A DNA stretch of 64,000 bases from contig NZ_PKMZ01000001.1 of the NCBI RefSeq assembly GCF_002893625.1, positions 248,001 to 312,000 of the forward strand, written 5' to 3'. Shown piece by piece: positions 17,165-25,260 of this stretch. The notes beneath the pieces were generated by a model. The model ran no database searches, was not told the origin of the DNA, and saw only the letters and a program-made list of their open reading frames with translations. This DNA comes from Mangrovicella endophytica. GTDB taxonomy: Bacteria > Pseudomonadota > Alphaproteobacteria > Rhizobiales > Rhizobiaceae. Position 1 is the first letter of the stretch. The number at the start of each line of letters is the position of its first letter. A program made the translations under genes and the position numbers.

Positions 17165-17189
17165 TCAGCTACAGTCGAGAAATTGCGGA

Positions 17190-17216
17190 CGGCGGGTGCT
17201 TCGGAAGCATCCGCCG
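17190..17216 (+). promoter_or_regulatory. leader hairpin before GTA gene 1
   Basis: A 12-bp stem (CGGCGGGTGCTT with AAGCATCCGCCG, one G-U pair) closes a CGG loop and is followed by TTTGCGTTTGG. It sits between the putative promoter and the first GTA gene, where it could act as an attenuator, a weak terminator or an mRNA stabiliser. Structure is seen; role is inference. Confidence 0.6.
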
Positions 17217-17238
17217 TTTGCGTTTGGCGGGGGTGCGG

Positions 17239-17856
17239 ATGGTCAAGGCATCGCACGGTGCGCGTCGGCTCCTCGCGGATCGGCTGCTGGCCATGCTGAG
17301 GCATGAGATCGCGACGCTGGAACGGGCCGGCCGAACCGGACGCGCCGGCATCTCATCAGCTGGCGAGGTCGTCCGGAACCGCGCGGACGCTGCCGATGAC
17401 CAGGTGAATGGCGCGAGCGGGACGGACACCGGCGCCAGCGGTGCGGGAGCAAAGCCCGGCCTCCGCGGCAGCCGGACATCCAAGGGCGGGAGCGGCGGAA
17501 CTGCCATGTCCCGCAAGGTCGGCGACAAGGATCCGCATTCAGGTGCCAAGGAGCGGATCGAGGCGATCGGACAGCTGACACGCACGCTGGAGAAGCTCCT
17601 GGAGCTTCGGCGGCTGGAGGCGCTGGCGCAAGCCGGTGCGAACGAGGCGTCCGACGCCGAGACGGTGGCGCTGCGGCAGGAGATGCTGAAGCGGCTAAAG
17701 GCACTCGATGCGCGCCGCCGCGCTGGGCCAAGCTTGTTCGACCCCGATGGGACTGAATTCGCAGGCGGCCGCCCGGATCGGGACGCGCCGCTTGCGACTG
17801 ACGTCCGCCCGGGGACGGGGCCGGCCACCAAGGTCGCAGCGAGCGAGGTGCCTTGA
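17239..17856 (+). CDS. GTA gp1-like protein (probable small terminase subunit)
   Basis: 205 residues, Gly/Ala/Arg-rich at the N-terminus with a conserved helical stretch ERIEAIGQLTRTLEKLLELR. It is the first gene of the cluster, directly before terL, where g1 of the Rhodobacter GTA encodes the small terminase. The ATG at 17239 is preceded by a G-rich region; an in-frame TTG at 17218 is also possible. Its stop overlaps the TTG start of terL (TTGA), indicating coupling. The assignment rests mainly on position and the helical stretch. Confidence 0.65.
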   Translation: MVKASHGARRLLADRLLAMLRHEIATLERAGRTGRAGISSAGEVVRNRADAADDQVNGASGTDTGASGAGAKPGLRGSRTSKGGSGGTAMSRKVGDKDPHSGAKERIEAIGQLTRTLEKLLELRRLEALAQAGANEASDAETVALRQEMLKRLKALDARRRAGPSLFDPDGTEFAGGRPDRDAPLATDVRPGTGPATKVAASEVP

Positions 17857-19241
17857 CCGGAGCGATAGAGACGACCGCCACAGCCGAGACGAAGGCGTCG
17901 GAGGTCGGCGACGATCTGACGCCGGCGTCGGCGGATGACACTCCCCTGACGGAGCCGCAGTTCTGGGGCGGGATGGCCACCGCTATCGAGCGAGAGTCGG
18001 CGCCGGTCCTCCGGTCCGGCATGCCCGAATGGCATAAGATCGCGCGTCTGGCGCAGCTGCCGCCGCCCGGCGCCTGGCGGCAATGGCTGATGATGGGCGG
18101 GCGCGGGTCAGGCAAGACCTTTGCCGGTGCGCAATGGCTGCGCGCTATGGCGCTCGGCGAGCCGCCCATCGCGACGGGGCCGCACGGCCGGCTGGCGCTG
18201 GTCGCGGAGACGCTCGGCGATGCACGCGAGGTGATGATCGACGGCGAGAGCGGCATCCATGCGACCTGTGTCGGCGCGCGGCCGGTGTTCGAGGCAAGCC
18301 GTAGGCGGCTCGTCTTCGCCAATGGCGCCGTGGCACAGATCTTCTCCTCCGAGGACCCGGAGGCGCTGCGTGGCTATCAGTTCGATGCCGCATGGGGCGA
18401 CGAGCTTGCCAAGTGGCGCTATCCCGAGGCCTGCTTCGACAATCTGCAGCTGGGTTTGAGGCTCGGCCTGCGGCCGCGCGTGCTGTTCACCACGACGCCG
18501 CGACCGATCCCTTTGCTGAAGCGGCTGCTCGACGAGGCCGGCACGGCCGTGACGCGCATGCGCACGGCCGAAAAAACCGAGAACCTCGCTGCCGGCTTTC
18601 TGGCCGCCATGCGCGATCGCTATGGCGGTTCGCGCATCGGCCGGCAGGAGTTGGACGGCGAGTTGCTGGAGGCCCGTGACGATGCGCTGTTCGACCGCGC
18701 GGCGATCGACCGGCTGCGGGTGCGGGCGGCGCCAACCCTGCGGCGCATCGTCGTGGCCGTCGACCCGCCTGCATCGAGCAGTGCCGGTGCGGATGCCTGC
18801 GGCATCGTGGCGGCAGGCTCGGCCGACGACGGGACGATCTATGTCATTGCCGATGCCAGCCGCCAGGGCGCGAGCCCGACCGAGTGGGCGCGGGCGGCGG
18901 TGGCGCTCTACGAGCGGCTGGAGGCGGACCGCATCGTCGCCGAGGTCAACCAGGGCGGCGAGATGGTGGAGGCGGTGATCCGCACCGTCGCGCCGGACGT
19001 GCCGGTGAAGACGGTTCGCGCCAGCCGCGGCAAGTGGATCAGGGCGGAGCCGGTGGCGGCGCTCTACGAGCAGGGGCGGGTACGCCATGTCGGCAGCCTG
19101 CCGGCACTTGAGGACGAGATGGCCGACTTCGGGCCTGACGGCCTGTCGAGCGGGCGCTCGCCGGACCGGCTGGATGCCCTGGTCTGGGCCGTGACGGCTC
19201 TGGCCGCACCGACACGCGAGCCGCGCATCCGCGGCCTCTAG
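17853..19241 (+). CDS. GTA terminase large subunit (gp2, TerL)
   Basis: 462 residues. Walker A motif GGRGSGKT at 82-89, a Walker B-like region at FDAAWGDELAKW, and C-terminal nuclease-domain acids in VVAVDPPASS and SPDRLDALVWAV. TerL drives packaging of DNA into heads. In GTAs it packages host DNA with little sequence specificity. The start is a TTG overlapping the g1 stop. The C-terminus ends PRIRGL with a TAG codon that also begins the outer arm of the foldback repeat. Confidence 0.92.
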   Translation: MTGAIETTATAETKASEVGDDLTPASADDTPLTEPQFWGGMATAIERESAPVLRSGMPEWHKIARLAQLPPPGAWRQWLMMGGRGSGKTFAGAQWLRAMALGEPPIATGPHGRLALVAETLGDAREVMIDGESGIHATCVGARPVFEASRRRLVFANGAVAQIFSSEDPEALRGYQFDAAWGDELAKWRYPEACFDNLQLGLRLGLRPRVLFTTTPRPIPLLKRLLDEAGTAVTRMRTAEKTENLAAGFLAAMRDRYGGSRIGRQELDGELLEARDDALFDRAAIDRLRVRAAPTLRRIVVAVDPPASSSAGADACGIVAAGSADDGTIYVIADASRQGASPTEWARAAVALYERLEADRIVAEVNQGGEMVEAVIRTVAPDVPVKTVRASRGKWIRAEPVAALYEQGRVRHVGSLPALEDEMADFGPDGLSSGRSPDRLDALVWAVTALAAPTREPRIRGL

Positions 19242-19510
19242 AGCGTTTCCGGCCGATATTGAGCCGCTCTGTTTGGCGGCTCGCCGAGGCGGTCCACGCG
19301 AAGGCTCGCGAAGGTCGTAGCGGGGCTAAGGCCGAGACGAGCCGGCGAAGTGGGCGCCCGGCGACCGCAAACCCGAAGGGCTGGGTGTATTCGGCCCGAT
19401 CTCGTCGGCCCCGGTCTGCGGCCGTAGCCCCGCTACGACCTTGCCCGGCGTCTTGATCTCGAACCGAATGCCCTCCGGCAGAGCGGTTCAATACCGGCCG
19501 GAAATGCTCT
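19240..19510. repeat. 271-bp foldback (MITE- or palindromic-repeat-like) element between terL and portal
   Basis: The outer arms at 19240-19271 and 19479-19510 are inverted copies of each other at 29 of 32 positions (AGAGCGTTTCCGGCCGATAT on the left). A second, inner perfect 18-bp inverted pair, AAGGTCGTAGCGGGGCTA, lies at 19311-19328 and 19425-19442, with more partial complementarity inside. There is no transposase or convincing ORF. An 8-bp GCGGCCTC occurs just outside each side (19231-19238 and 19514-19521). The whole can fold into a long hairpin between two essential packaging genes. Confidence 0.8.
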
Positions 19511-19551
19511 GGCGCGGCCTCCAGGCGCATTACGCAAGCAAGGAGATGATG

Positions 19552-20775
19552 ATGGGTTTGCGATCGACGCTCGCCGCGTGGCTGGGCGCGGGCGAGCTTC
19601 TGCGCGCGCCGGAGATGGCGGCGCCGGCCGAGCGGGATGCGAAATCCATCGGGCTGGCCGGCGGCAGCCTCGTCTTCACCGGTGCGGGCGAGGGCGCGGA
19701 GTGGAGCGAGCGCTCCTTTGGGGCGCTGGCGCGCGCAGGGTTTCTGCAGAATCCGATCGTTTATTGTTGCGTGCGGCTGATCGCCGAGAATGCCGCGGCC
19801 GTGCCGCTGCTCCTCTATGACGGCAGCCGGGAGGTCGAGGATCATCCGCTGCTGGATCTCCTGCGCCGGCCGAATGCGACCGAGGACGGCGCCGCGCTGC
19901 GGGAGGTGCTGTTCGGCCATCTGCTCCTGTCCGGCAACGCCTATCTGGAAGCGACGCTGCTCGGCGGCGAGGTGCGGGCGCTGCACACGCTGCGGCCGGA
20001 TCGCGTCCGCATCGTCACCGGCAGCGATGGCTGGCCAGAAGCCTACGAATATCGCGTCGGATCGCGGGTGCGGCGGATCGCGGCGGAAAGCCGCGACGGG
20101 CGCGGCACGTTGCTGCACATCCGCCTGTTCCACCCGCTCGACGATGCCGAAGGGTTTTCGCCGCTCGCTGCGGCGCAGACGGCGCTCGACCTGCACAATG
20201 CGGCGGCACGCTGGAACAAGGCGCTGCTCGACAACTCGGCGCGGCCTTCCGGCGCGCTCGTCTATCAGCCGGGCGACGGCGGCGCGCTGACGCCGGACCA
20301 GTTCGACCGGCTGAAGGCGGAGCTCGAAACCGGCTATGCGGGCGCAGCGCGAGCCGGACGGCCGATGCTGCTGGAGGGCGGGCTCGACTGGAAGGCAATG
20401 GCGCTCTCGCCCAAGGACATGGACTTCATCGAGGCGCGCAATGGGGCGGCGCGCGATATCGCGCTCGCCTTCGGCGTGCCGCCGATGCTGCTCGGCATAC
20501 CTGGCGACAACACCTATGCGAACTACCAGGAGGCCAACCGCGCCTTCATCCGCCTGACGGTCTTACCGCTGCTCGGGCGGCTGACCGCCTCCGTCGGCGA
20601 CTGGCTCGCGGCTCAATGGCGTGAACCGCGGCTGCGGCTCGCCTTCGACCCGGACCGCATCGAGGGTCTCAGCGCCGAGCGCGAAGCCCTGTGGGCGCGG
20701 ATCGGCGACGCCGACTTCCTGACCGATGCGGAGAAGCGCGAGGCGGTGGGCTACGGCCCGCGCGCCGGCGCCTGA
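19552..20775 (+). CDS. GTA portal protein (gp3, HK97 family)
   Basis: 407 residues from the third of three consecutive ATGs, 6 nt after AAGGAG. It matches HK97-type phage portals: FLQNPIVYCCVRLIAENAAA near the N-terminus, EDGAALREVLFGHLLLSGNA in the middle and ARDIALAFGVPPMLLGIPGD in the C-terminal half. The portal forms the dodecameric DNA channel at one head vertex. It follows terL but is separated from it by the foldback repeat instead of the usual short gap. Confidence 0.92.
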   Translation: MGLRSTLAAWLGAGELLRAPEMAAPAERDAKSIGLAGGSLVFTGAGEGAEWSERSFGALARAGFLQNPIVYCCVRLIAENAAAVPLLLYDGSREVEDHPLLDLLRRPNATEDGAALREVLFGHLLLSGNAYLEATLLGGEVRALHTLRPDRVRIVTGSDGWPEAYEYRVGSRVRRIAAESRDGRGTLLHIRLFHPLDDAEGFSPLAAAQTALDLHNAAARWNKALLDNSARPSGALVYQPGDGGALTPDQFDRLKAELETGYAGAARAGRPMLLEGGLDWKAMALSPKDMDFIEARNGAARDIALAFGVPPMLLGIPGDNTYANYQEANRAFIRLTVLPLLGRLTASVGDWLAAQWREPRLRLAFDPDRIEGLSAEREALWARIGDADFLTDAEKREAVGYGPRAGA

Positions 20776-20840
20776 AAGCCGATGGCTTCCGACAGGGGCG
20801 GCGGCGGCATGAGCATGTCCATCCAGACGAGGACGAATGA

Positions 20841-21188
20841 GTGACCAGCGAACCGATTTCCACGGCAGCGCTGTGGGCCGCCCGCATCCTGGGCGCTACA
20901 GCGGGGGCAGCGATCTCCGTCGCATACCTTCTTCCCAAGGGACGACGCGAGGCAGCCGTCCGCTTCCTCACCGGGCTCGTCACCGGCATCACCTTCGGAC
21001 CGCCGGCAGGGCTGATGCTGGCGAGCCGGCTGCAGCTGGAGACGACGCTCTCGTCCGTGGAAGTGGCGGTGATGGGATCGGCTGCGGCGAGCCTTTGCGC
21101 CTGGTGGGCGCTCGGCGTGCTTTCGCGGTTCGCCGAAAGCCTGTTCCGCAAGGCCGACGGCGCGCCGAAGCAGGATGGTGAGGCGTGA
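20841..21188 (+). CDS. DUF6107 family small membrane protein (GTA g3.5-like)
   Basis: 115 residues from a GTG start. Hydrophobic stretches at about 9-30, 42-62 and 72-95 suggest two or three membrane spans (ALWAARILGATAGAAISVAY). I recognise it as the DUF6107 family found between portal and protease genes in rhizobial GTA clusters, the position of small ORF g3.5. Its stop overlaps the GTG start of the protease gene by 4 bp. Function unknown. Confidence 0.7.
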   Translation: MTSEPISTAALWAARILGATAGAAISVAYLLPKGRREAAVRFLTGLVTGITFGPPAGLMLASRLQLETTLSSVEVAVMGSAAASLCAWWALGVLSRFAESLFRKADGAPKQDGEA

Positions 21189-21715
21189 GTGTGCGATCGG
21201 GACCGCTGCCGCGGCTGGGGGCCGATGGATCGGACGAGCGCGCGGTGATCCGCGGCTATGCCGCGATCTTCAATGAGCCCGACCTTTCGGGCGACCGGAT
21301 CGAGCGCGGTGCCTTTTTTAGCTCGGTCGCTGCGCGCGGCGCGGCGGGAATCCGCATGCTCTGGCAGCACGATTCAGCGCGGCCGATCGGGACCTGGGTG
21401 ATCGTCCGGGAAGATCGCACCGGCCTCTTTGCCGAGGGACGCATCGCCCTCGACAGCCAGCACGGGCGCGAAGCCGTCGCGCTGATCCGGGCCGGCGCGG
21501 TGGATGGCCTGTCGATCGGCTTCAAGGCCAAGCGCGCGCGCCGCGATGCCGACCGGAACCGCCGGCTGGTGGAGATCGACCTTTGGGAGATCTCCGTCGT
21601 CACCTTCCCGATGCAGGAGCAGGCCCGGATCACCGGCATCGGCGGTGAGCCGCTGCCGCCGCTGGCACTGCGGCTGGGCGATTGCGCCCGGCGCCTTGCC
21701 GCGATCGGAGGCTGA
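21185..21715 (+). CDS. GTA prohead protease (gp4, HK97/S78 family)
   Basis: 176 residues with the family layout: VIRGYAAIFNEPDLSGDRIE, then His62 in RMLWQHDSARPIG, then the nucleophile Ser110 in DGLSIGFKAKRAR, and EIDLWEISVVTFPM. It trims the capsid protein during head maturation. It starts at GTG overlapping the DUF6107 gene and is followed 37 bp later by the capsid gene, the standard GTA order. Confidence 0.92.
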   Translation: MSVRSGPLPRLGADGSDERAVIRGYAAIFNEPDLSGDRIERGAFFSSVAARGAAGIRMLWQHDSARPIGTWVIVREDRTGLFAEGRIALDSQHGREAVALIRAGAVDGLSIGFKAKRARRDADRNRRLVEIDLWEISVVTFPMQEQARITGIGGEPLPPLALRLGDCARRLAAIGG

Positions 21716-21752
21716 TTTCGCCACCACCCACCTCAACCACGACGGAGACGAC

Positions 21753-23003
21753 ATGAGCGACACCATTCATGGAGCGCCGGAGACGAAGGCGCAGACGGGC
21801 GAGATCAGCCTGGCCTTCGATCAGTTCATGGAGGCCTTCGAAGGCTTCCGCCAGGCCAATGACGAGCGCCTGGCCGACATCGAGAAGCGAATGAGCGCCG
21901 ACGTCCTGACCGAGGAAAAGGTCGATCGCATCGGCCGTGCCCTCGACGAACAGGAGAAGCGCGTCGAGCGGCTGCTCCTGAAGGAGATGCGTCCGGCTCT
22001 CGATGGCGGCGGCCAGGCCCGGGCGGCGGCGCCGAGCGAACATAAGCAGGCCTTCGAGCGCTATGTCCGCGGGGGTGACGAGCAGTCACTGCGCCGGCTG
22101 GAGGAAAAGGCGATGTCAGGCCTCGTTGGCGCCGATGGCGGCTTCCTCGTGCCGGCGGAGACGGAAACGGAGATCGGCCGGCGCCTGGCAGCCATCTCAC
22201 CGATCCGCTTGATCGCCAGCGTGCGCACGGTCTCCTCGCCCGTGCTGAAGAAGCCGTTCGCGGTCAGCGGTGCGCAGACCGGCTGGGTCGGCGAGACCGA
22301 CGCACGGCCGGAGACGGCGGCGCCGCAGCTTGCGGAGCTGAGCTTCCCGACCATGGAGCTTTACGCCATGCCGGCGGCGACCAACGCGCTCCTCGACGAT
22401 GCGGCGGTGGACATCGACCAGTGGATCGGCGACGAGGTGGAGCAGGCCTTTGCCGCCCAGGAGAGCGCCGCCTTCGTCAACGGCAACGGCGTCTCCAAGC
22501 CAAAGGGCTTCATGACCTATCCGACCGTCGCTGAATCCGCCTGGGTCTGGGGCTCGGTCGGTTCGGTCTCGACCGGCGTCAACGGCGCGTTTGCAGCGGA
22601 GGATGCGAGCGACGCGCTGATCGACCTCGTCTATGCACTGAAGGCCGGCTACCGGCAGAACGCGACCTTCGTGATGAACCGGCGCACCCAGGCAGCGGTG
22701 CGCAAGCTGAAGGACGCCGACGGCAACTACCTCTGGCAGGCGCCGGCGAGCGCGGGTGCCAAGGCGACGCTGATGGGCTTTCCGATGGTGGAGGCCGAGG
22801 ACATGCCGGACATCGCGGCGGGATCGAAGGCCATCGCCTTCGGCGACTTCGCCCGCTTCTACCTCATCGTCGACCGGCAGGGCGTCAGGGTGCTGCGCGA
22901 CCCGTATTCGGCCAAGCCATACGTTCTCTTCTACACGACCAAGCGGGTCGGCGGCGGCGTCCAGGATTTCGACGCCGCGAAGTTCCTGCGCTTCGCCGCC
23001 TGA
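21753..23003 (+). CDS. GTA major capsid protein (gp5, HK97 family)
   Basis: 416 residues. Residues 1-110 form a helical scaffold-like delta domain (FDQFMEAFEGFRQANDERLA), then the HK97 fold begins near EKAMSGLVGADGGFLVPAET and continues with WVGETDARPETAAPQ and FVMNRRTQAAVRKLKDADGN. The delta domain is presumably cleaved by gp4. The ATG at 21753 has GGAGACG upstream. The polyprotein-like length and the order protease-capsid are as in the Rhodobacter GTA. Confidence 0.95.
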   Translation: MSDTIHGAPETKAQTGEISLAFDQFMEAFEGFRQANDERLADIEKRMSADVLTEEKVDRIGRALDEQEKRVERLLLKEMRPALDGGGQARAAAPSEHKQAFERYVRGGDEQSLRRLEEKAMSGLVGADGGFLVPAETETEIGRRLAAISPIRLIASVRTVSSPVLKKPFAVSGAQTGWVGETDARPETAAPQLAELSFPTMELYAMPAATNALLDDAAVDIDQWIGDEVEQAFAAQESAAFVNGNGVSKPKGFMTYPTVAESAWVWGSVGSVSTGVNGAFAAEDASDALIDLVYALKAGYRQNATFVMNRRTQAAVRKLKDADGNYLWQAPASAGAKATLMGFPMVEAEDMPDIAAGSKAIAFGDFARFYLIVDRQGVRVLRDPYSAKPYVLFYTTKRVGGGVQDFDAAKFLRFAA

Positions 23004-23081
23004 ACTGCGGCAGCCGTCATGAGCACGCGCCGGGCGACGTGCCCGGCGTTCCACCTGATCTGCCGATTCGCCGGAGAGACC

Positions 23082-23642
23082 ATGACGCTGATCGACCTCG
23101 GAGGCGATGGCGGCGAGCCGCTTGACCTCGCCGATCTCAAGAGCTGGTGCCGGATCGAGCGCAGTGACGAGGACACGCTGCTGACGGAGCTGATCCGTAG
23201 CGCGCGCGAGACGGTGGAGGCGGAGACGGGGCTCGTCCTGATGCCGCGCAGCTTCCGCGTCTCGCTCGATGCTGCGCCATTCGACGGCTGGTGCAGGTTG
23301 CCGCGCCGTCCGCTCCGCAGCGTCACCTCGGTCATCGCCTATGATGCCGGCGGGAACGCCCGGCTCTTCGGCACGGCGGACTATAGGCTGACGCGCAACG
23401 GCGATGCCGCGGCGATCCGAATGGGGCGGAGCGTCCTGGCCGCCGCTTCCAACGGGCTCGAGATCGAGTTCGAGGCGGGTTTTGCGGAGGGCGCGGCTCC
23501 GGCATCGCTGATCCTGGCGATGAAGCGGATCGCAGCAACTGCCTACGAACTGCGCTCGGCGGTGGCGCCCGAGCAGCAGCCTGCGGTGATCCCGGCGGCG
23601 GCACGCGAGCTGCTGGCGCCCTTCCGGCCGGTGCGGCTCTGA
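23082..23642 (+). CDS. GTA head-tail connector protein (gp6)
   Basis: 186 residues. LADLKSWCRIERSDEDTLLT and IRSARETVEAETGLVLMPRS are the typical start of phage connector (gp6-like) proteins. GLEIEFEAGFAEGAAPASLI is the usual central motif. It joins the portal ring to the tail. The ATG at 23082 follows GGAGAG; an in-frame ATG 63 bp upstream lacks one. The stop overlaps the g7 start (TGATG). Confidence 0.88.
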   Translation: MTLIDLGGDGGEPLDLADLKSWCRIERSDEDTLLTELIRSARETVEAETGLVLMPRSFRVSLDAAPFDGWCRLPRRPLRSVTSVIAYDAGGNARLFGTADYRLTRNGDAAAIRMGRSVLAAASNGLEIEFEAGFAEGAAPASLILAMKRIAATAYELRSAVAPEQQPAVIPAAARELLAPFRPVRL

Positions 23643-23974
23643 TGGGACGGCTCTTCCTCGATCCCGGGCTCCTGCGTTGGCAGGCCTCGCTGCAGACGGC
23701 CGATCTCCTGCCTGATGCGAGCGGCGGTGCGGTGATCAGCTGGCGGGAGGTGGCCCTCATCTCCGTTCATCTGGAGCCCGTGTCCGCCAAGGCGCAGGAG
23801 CGGTTCGGCCAACGGGAGGCAACGGTCACGCACCGCGTCATCTGCCGGCACAGGTCTGGCCTGGATCGGGGCATGGCCTTCGTCATCAACGGCAGGCGGC
23901 TGATCATCCGGACCGTCCACGATCCCGACGAGGGTGGGCGGTTCCTGCTCTGCCGCTGCGAGGAGGAGGGATGA
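23642..23974 (+). CDS. GTA head closure protein (gp7)
   Basis: 110 residues, a typical phage head closure (SPP1 gp16-like) protein: LQTADLLPDASGGAVISWRE, then LEPVSAKAQERFGQREATVT, then GRRLIIRTVHDPDEGGRFLL. Overlaps its neighbours on both sides (TGATG with g6, ATGA with the following small ORF). Acts as a plug between head and tail. Confidence 0.85.
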   Translation: MGRLFLDPGLLRWQASLQTADLLPDASGGAVISWREVALISVHLEPVSAKAQERFGQREATVTHRVICRHRSGLDRGMAFVINGRRLIIRTVHDPDEGGRFLLCRCEEEG

Positions 23975-24213
23975 GCGACCTGATGCCGGGGCTCCGCCGC
24001 CTGCGCGCGGCGATCGTCGCGCGGACGCTGGCCGAGGCATCGAGACGGGAGAGCCGCACGACCGACGCTGCGGAGGCGCCGGAGGCGATCCGACCGCGCG
24101 ACCTGCCGAAAAGCTCGACGCTGCGACGTCTGCTGACCAGCGGCAGTCAAGCAAGATTACGCTTTGTTAACGCCCGGGAACATGAAGAGCCTTCGGACAT
24201 TTCCCGGACTTAA
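23971..24213 (+). CDS. small ORF between GTA g7 and g8, unknown
   Basis: 80 residues, very basic (MSDLMPGLRRLRAAIVARTL). The ATG overlaps the g7 stop as ATGA, which strongly suggests co-translation. I do not recognise the family, and the canonical Rhodobacter GTA has no named gene in this position. The C-terminal third lies in a less GC-rich stretch (AAGATTACGCTTTGTTAACG). It could be a lineage-specific GTA gene or a decaying one. Confidence 0.5.
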   Translation: MSDLMPGLRRLRAAIVARTLAEASRRESRTTDAAEAPEAIRPRDLPKSSTLRRLLTSGSQARLRFVNAREHEEPSDISRT

Positions 24214-24290
24214 GTGTCGCTTCATTCCGCTCGGTCAGGATGGCGCAGGCCACTGACTGACCTGCGGCTTCAGGATGAGGGAACTCGGAC

Positions 24291-24701
24291 ATGGCGCATC
24301 CGAGCGTCGAACTGCAAACAACGATCTTCCAGGCCCTCAGCAGCGATCCGGGCGTGACCAGTCTGCTCGGCGGACCGAAGATCTTCGACCATGTGCCGGA
24401 GCGCGCGGCCTTTCCGTATCTGACGCTGGGGCGGACCGCCGTGGTCGATTGGTCGACCGGTACCGAAGACGGCGCCGAGCACATATTGACGCTGCATGTC
24501 TGGGCGCGGGGCGGCGGCAAGCGCGAGACCTACGAGATCATGGACAAGGTCACGAGCAAGCTGCACGACGCGCATCTGCCGCTGCAGGGCCACGCGCTGG
24601 TGAACCTGCAGCTGCAGTTCGCCGAGGCGCGTCAGGAACCGGACTCGCCGACCTATCACGGCATCCTGCGCTTCCGCGCGGTGACGGAGCCGCTGGCCTG
24701 A
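24291..24701 (+). CDS. GTA gp8 (DUF3168, tail completion/terminator)
   Basis: 136 residues matching DUF3168: VELQTTIFQALSSDPGVTSL, FPYLTLGRTAVVDWSTGTED and LHVWARGGGKRETYEIMDKV. Such proteins resemble phage tail terminators that stop tail-tube growth and join the tail to the head. Separated from the previous ORF by 77 bp and followed by an intrinsic terminator before g9. Confidence 0.88.
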   Translation: MAHPSVELQTTIFQALSSDPGVTSLLGGPKIFDHVPERAAFPYLTLGRTAVVDWSTGTEDGAEHILTLHVWARGGGKRETYEIMDKVTSKLHDAHLPLQGHALVNLQLQFAEARQEPDSPTYHGILRFRAVTEPLA

Positions 24702-24785
24702 TGCGAGGCGTGCATGCCGCCGAAACCGGCAGGCTGAACGGCTGAGACGGCCTCAGGCGGCGAAACCTCAGAGATGACGAACATG

Positions 24786-24812
24786 AGGCGGTCTTCGGGC
24801 CGCCTTTTTCTT
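24786..24812 (+). terminator. intrinsic terminator between GTA g8 and g9
   Basis: An 8-bp stem, AGGCGGTC with GGCCGCCT (one wobble), closes a TTCG tetraloop and runs directly into TTTTTCTTT. It is located 33 bp before the g9 start, so it should reduce transcription of g9-g15 relative to the head genes unless antiterminated. Confidence 0.8.
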
Positions 24813-24841
24813 TGCCGGTCTTGGCATGAGCGAAAGGGCAA

Positions 24842-25258
24842 ATGATGGTCGCGCAGCGGGGCAAGGATCTGCTTCTCAAGGTCGACCCGGCCGGGGGATC
24901 GGACTTCCAGACGATTGCGGAGCTGAGGGCCCGCCGTATCGCCTTCAACGCCGAGCCGGTGGATGTGACCGATGCCGAGAGCACCGGACGCTGGCGCGAA
25001 CTGCTCGGCGGCGCCGGCATCCAGCGTGCGGCGCTGTCCGGCTCCGGTATCTTCAAGGATGCGGCGTCGGATGCGGTGGTGCGTCAACTCTTCTTCAACA
25101 GCACCATCGGGCGCTTTCAGGCGGTGATCCCGGACTTCGGCACGGTGACTGGTCCTTTCCAGGTGACGGCGCTGGAATATGGCGGCGAGCACAATGGCGA
25201 GGTGACCTTCGAGCTGACGCTGGAATCGGCCGGCGCGCTCCAGTTCGCGGCGCTCTGA
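24842..25258 (+). CDS. GTA major tail tube protein (gp9, TP901-1 family)
   Basis: 138 residues: QRGKDLLLKVDPAGGSDFQT, AFNAEPVDVTDAESTGRWRE, SGIFKDAASDAVVRQLFF and EVTFELTLESAGALQFAAL, the TP901-1-type tail tube pattern with alternating beta strands. It polymerises into the tail tube. Two adjacent ATGs (24842, 24845) follow AAAGGG; the second has better spacing. It is the first gene after the intrinsic terminator. Confidence 0.9.
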   Translation: MMVAQRGKDLLLKVDPAGGSDFQTIAELRARRIAFNAEPVDVTDAESTGRWRELLGGAGIQRAALSGSGIFKDAASDAVVRQLFFNSTIGRFQAVIPDFGTVTGPFQVTALEYGGEHNGEVTFELTLESAGALQFAAL

Positions 25259-25260
25259 CG

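Noticed and set aside
19231-19521. GCGGCCTC direct repeats flanking the foldback element as a target duplication
   Set aside because: Removing the element and one copy would fuse terL in frame to the portal gene, and the repeats are offset from the inverted-repeat ends, so the match may be chance.
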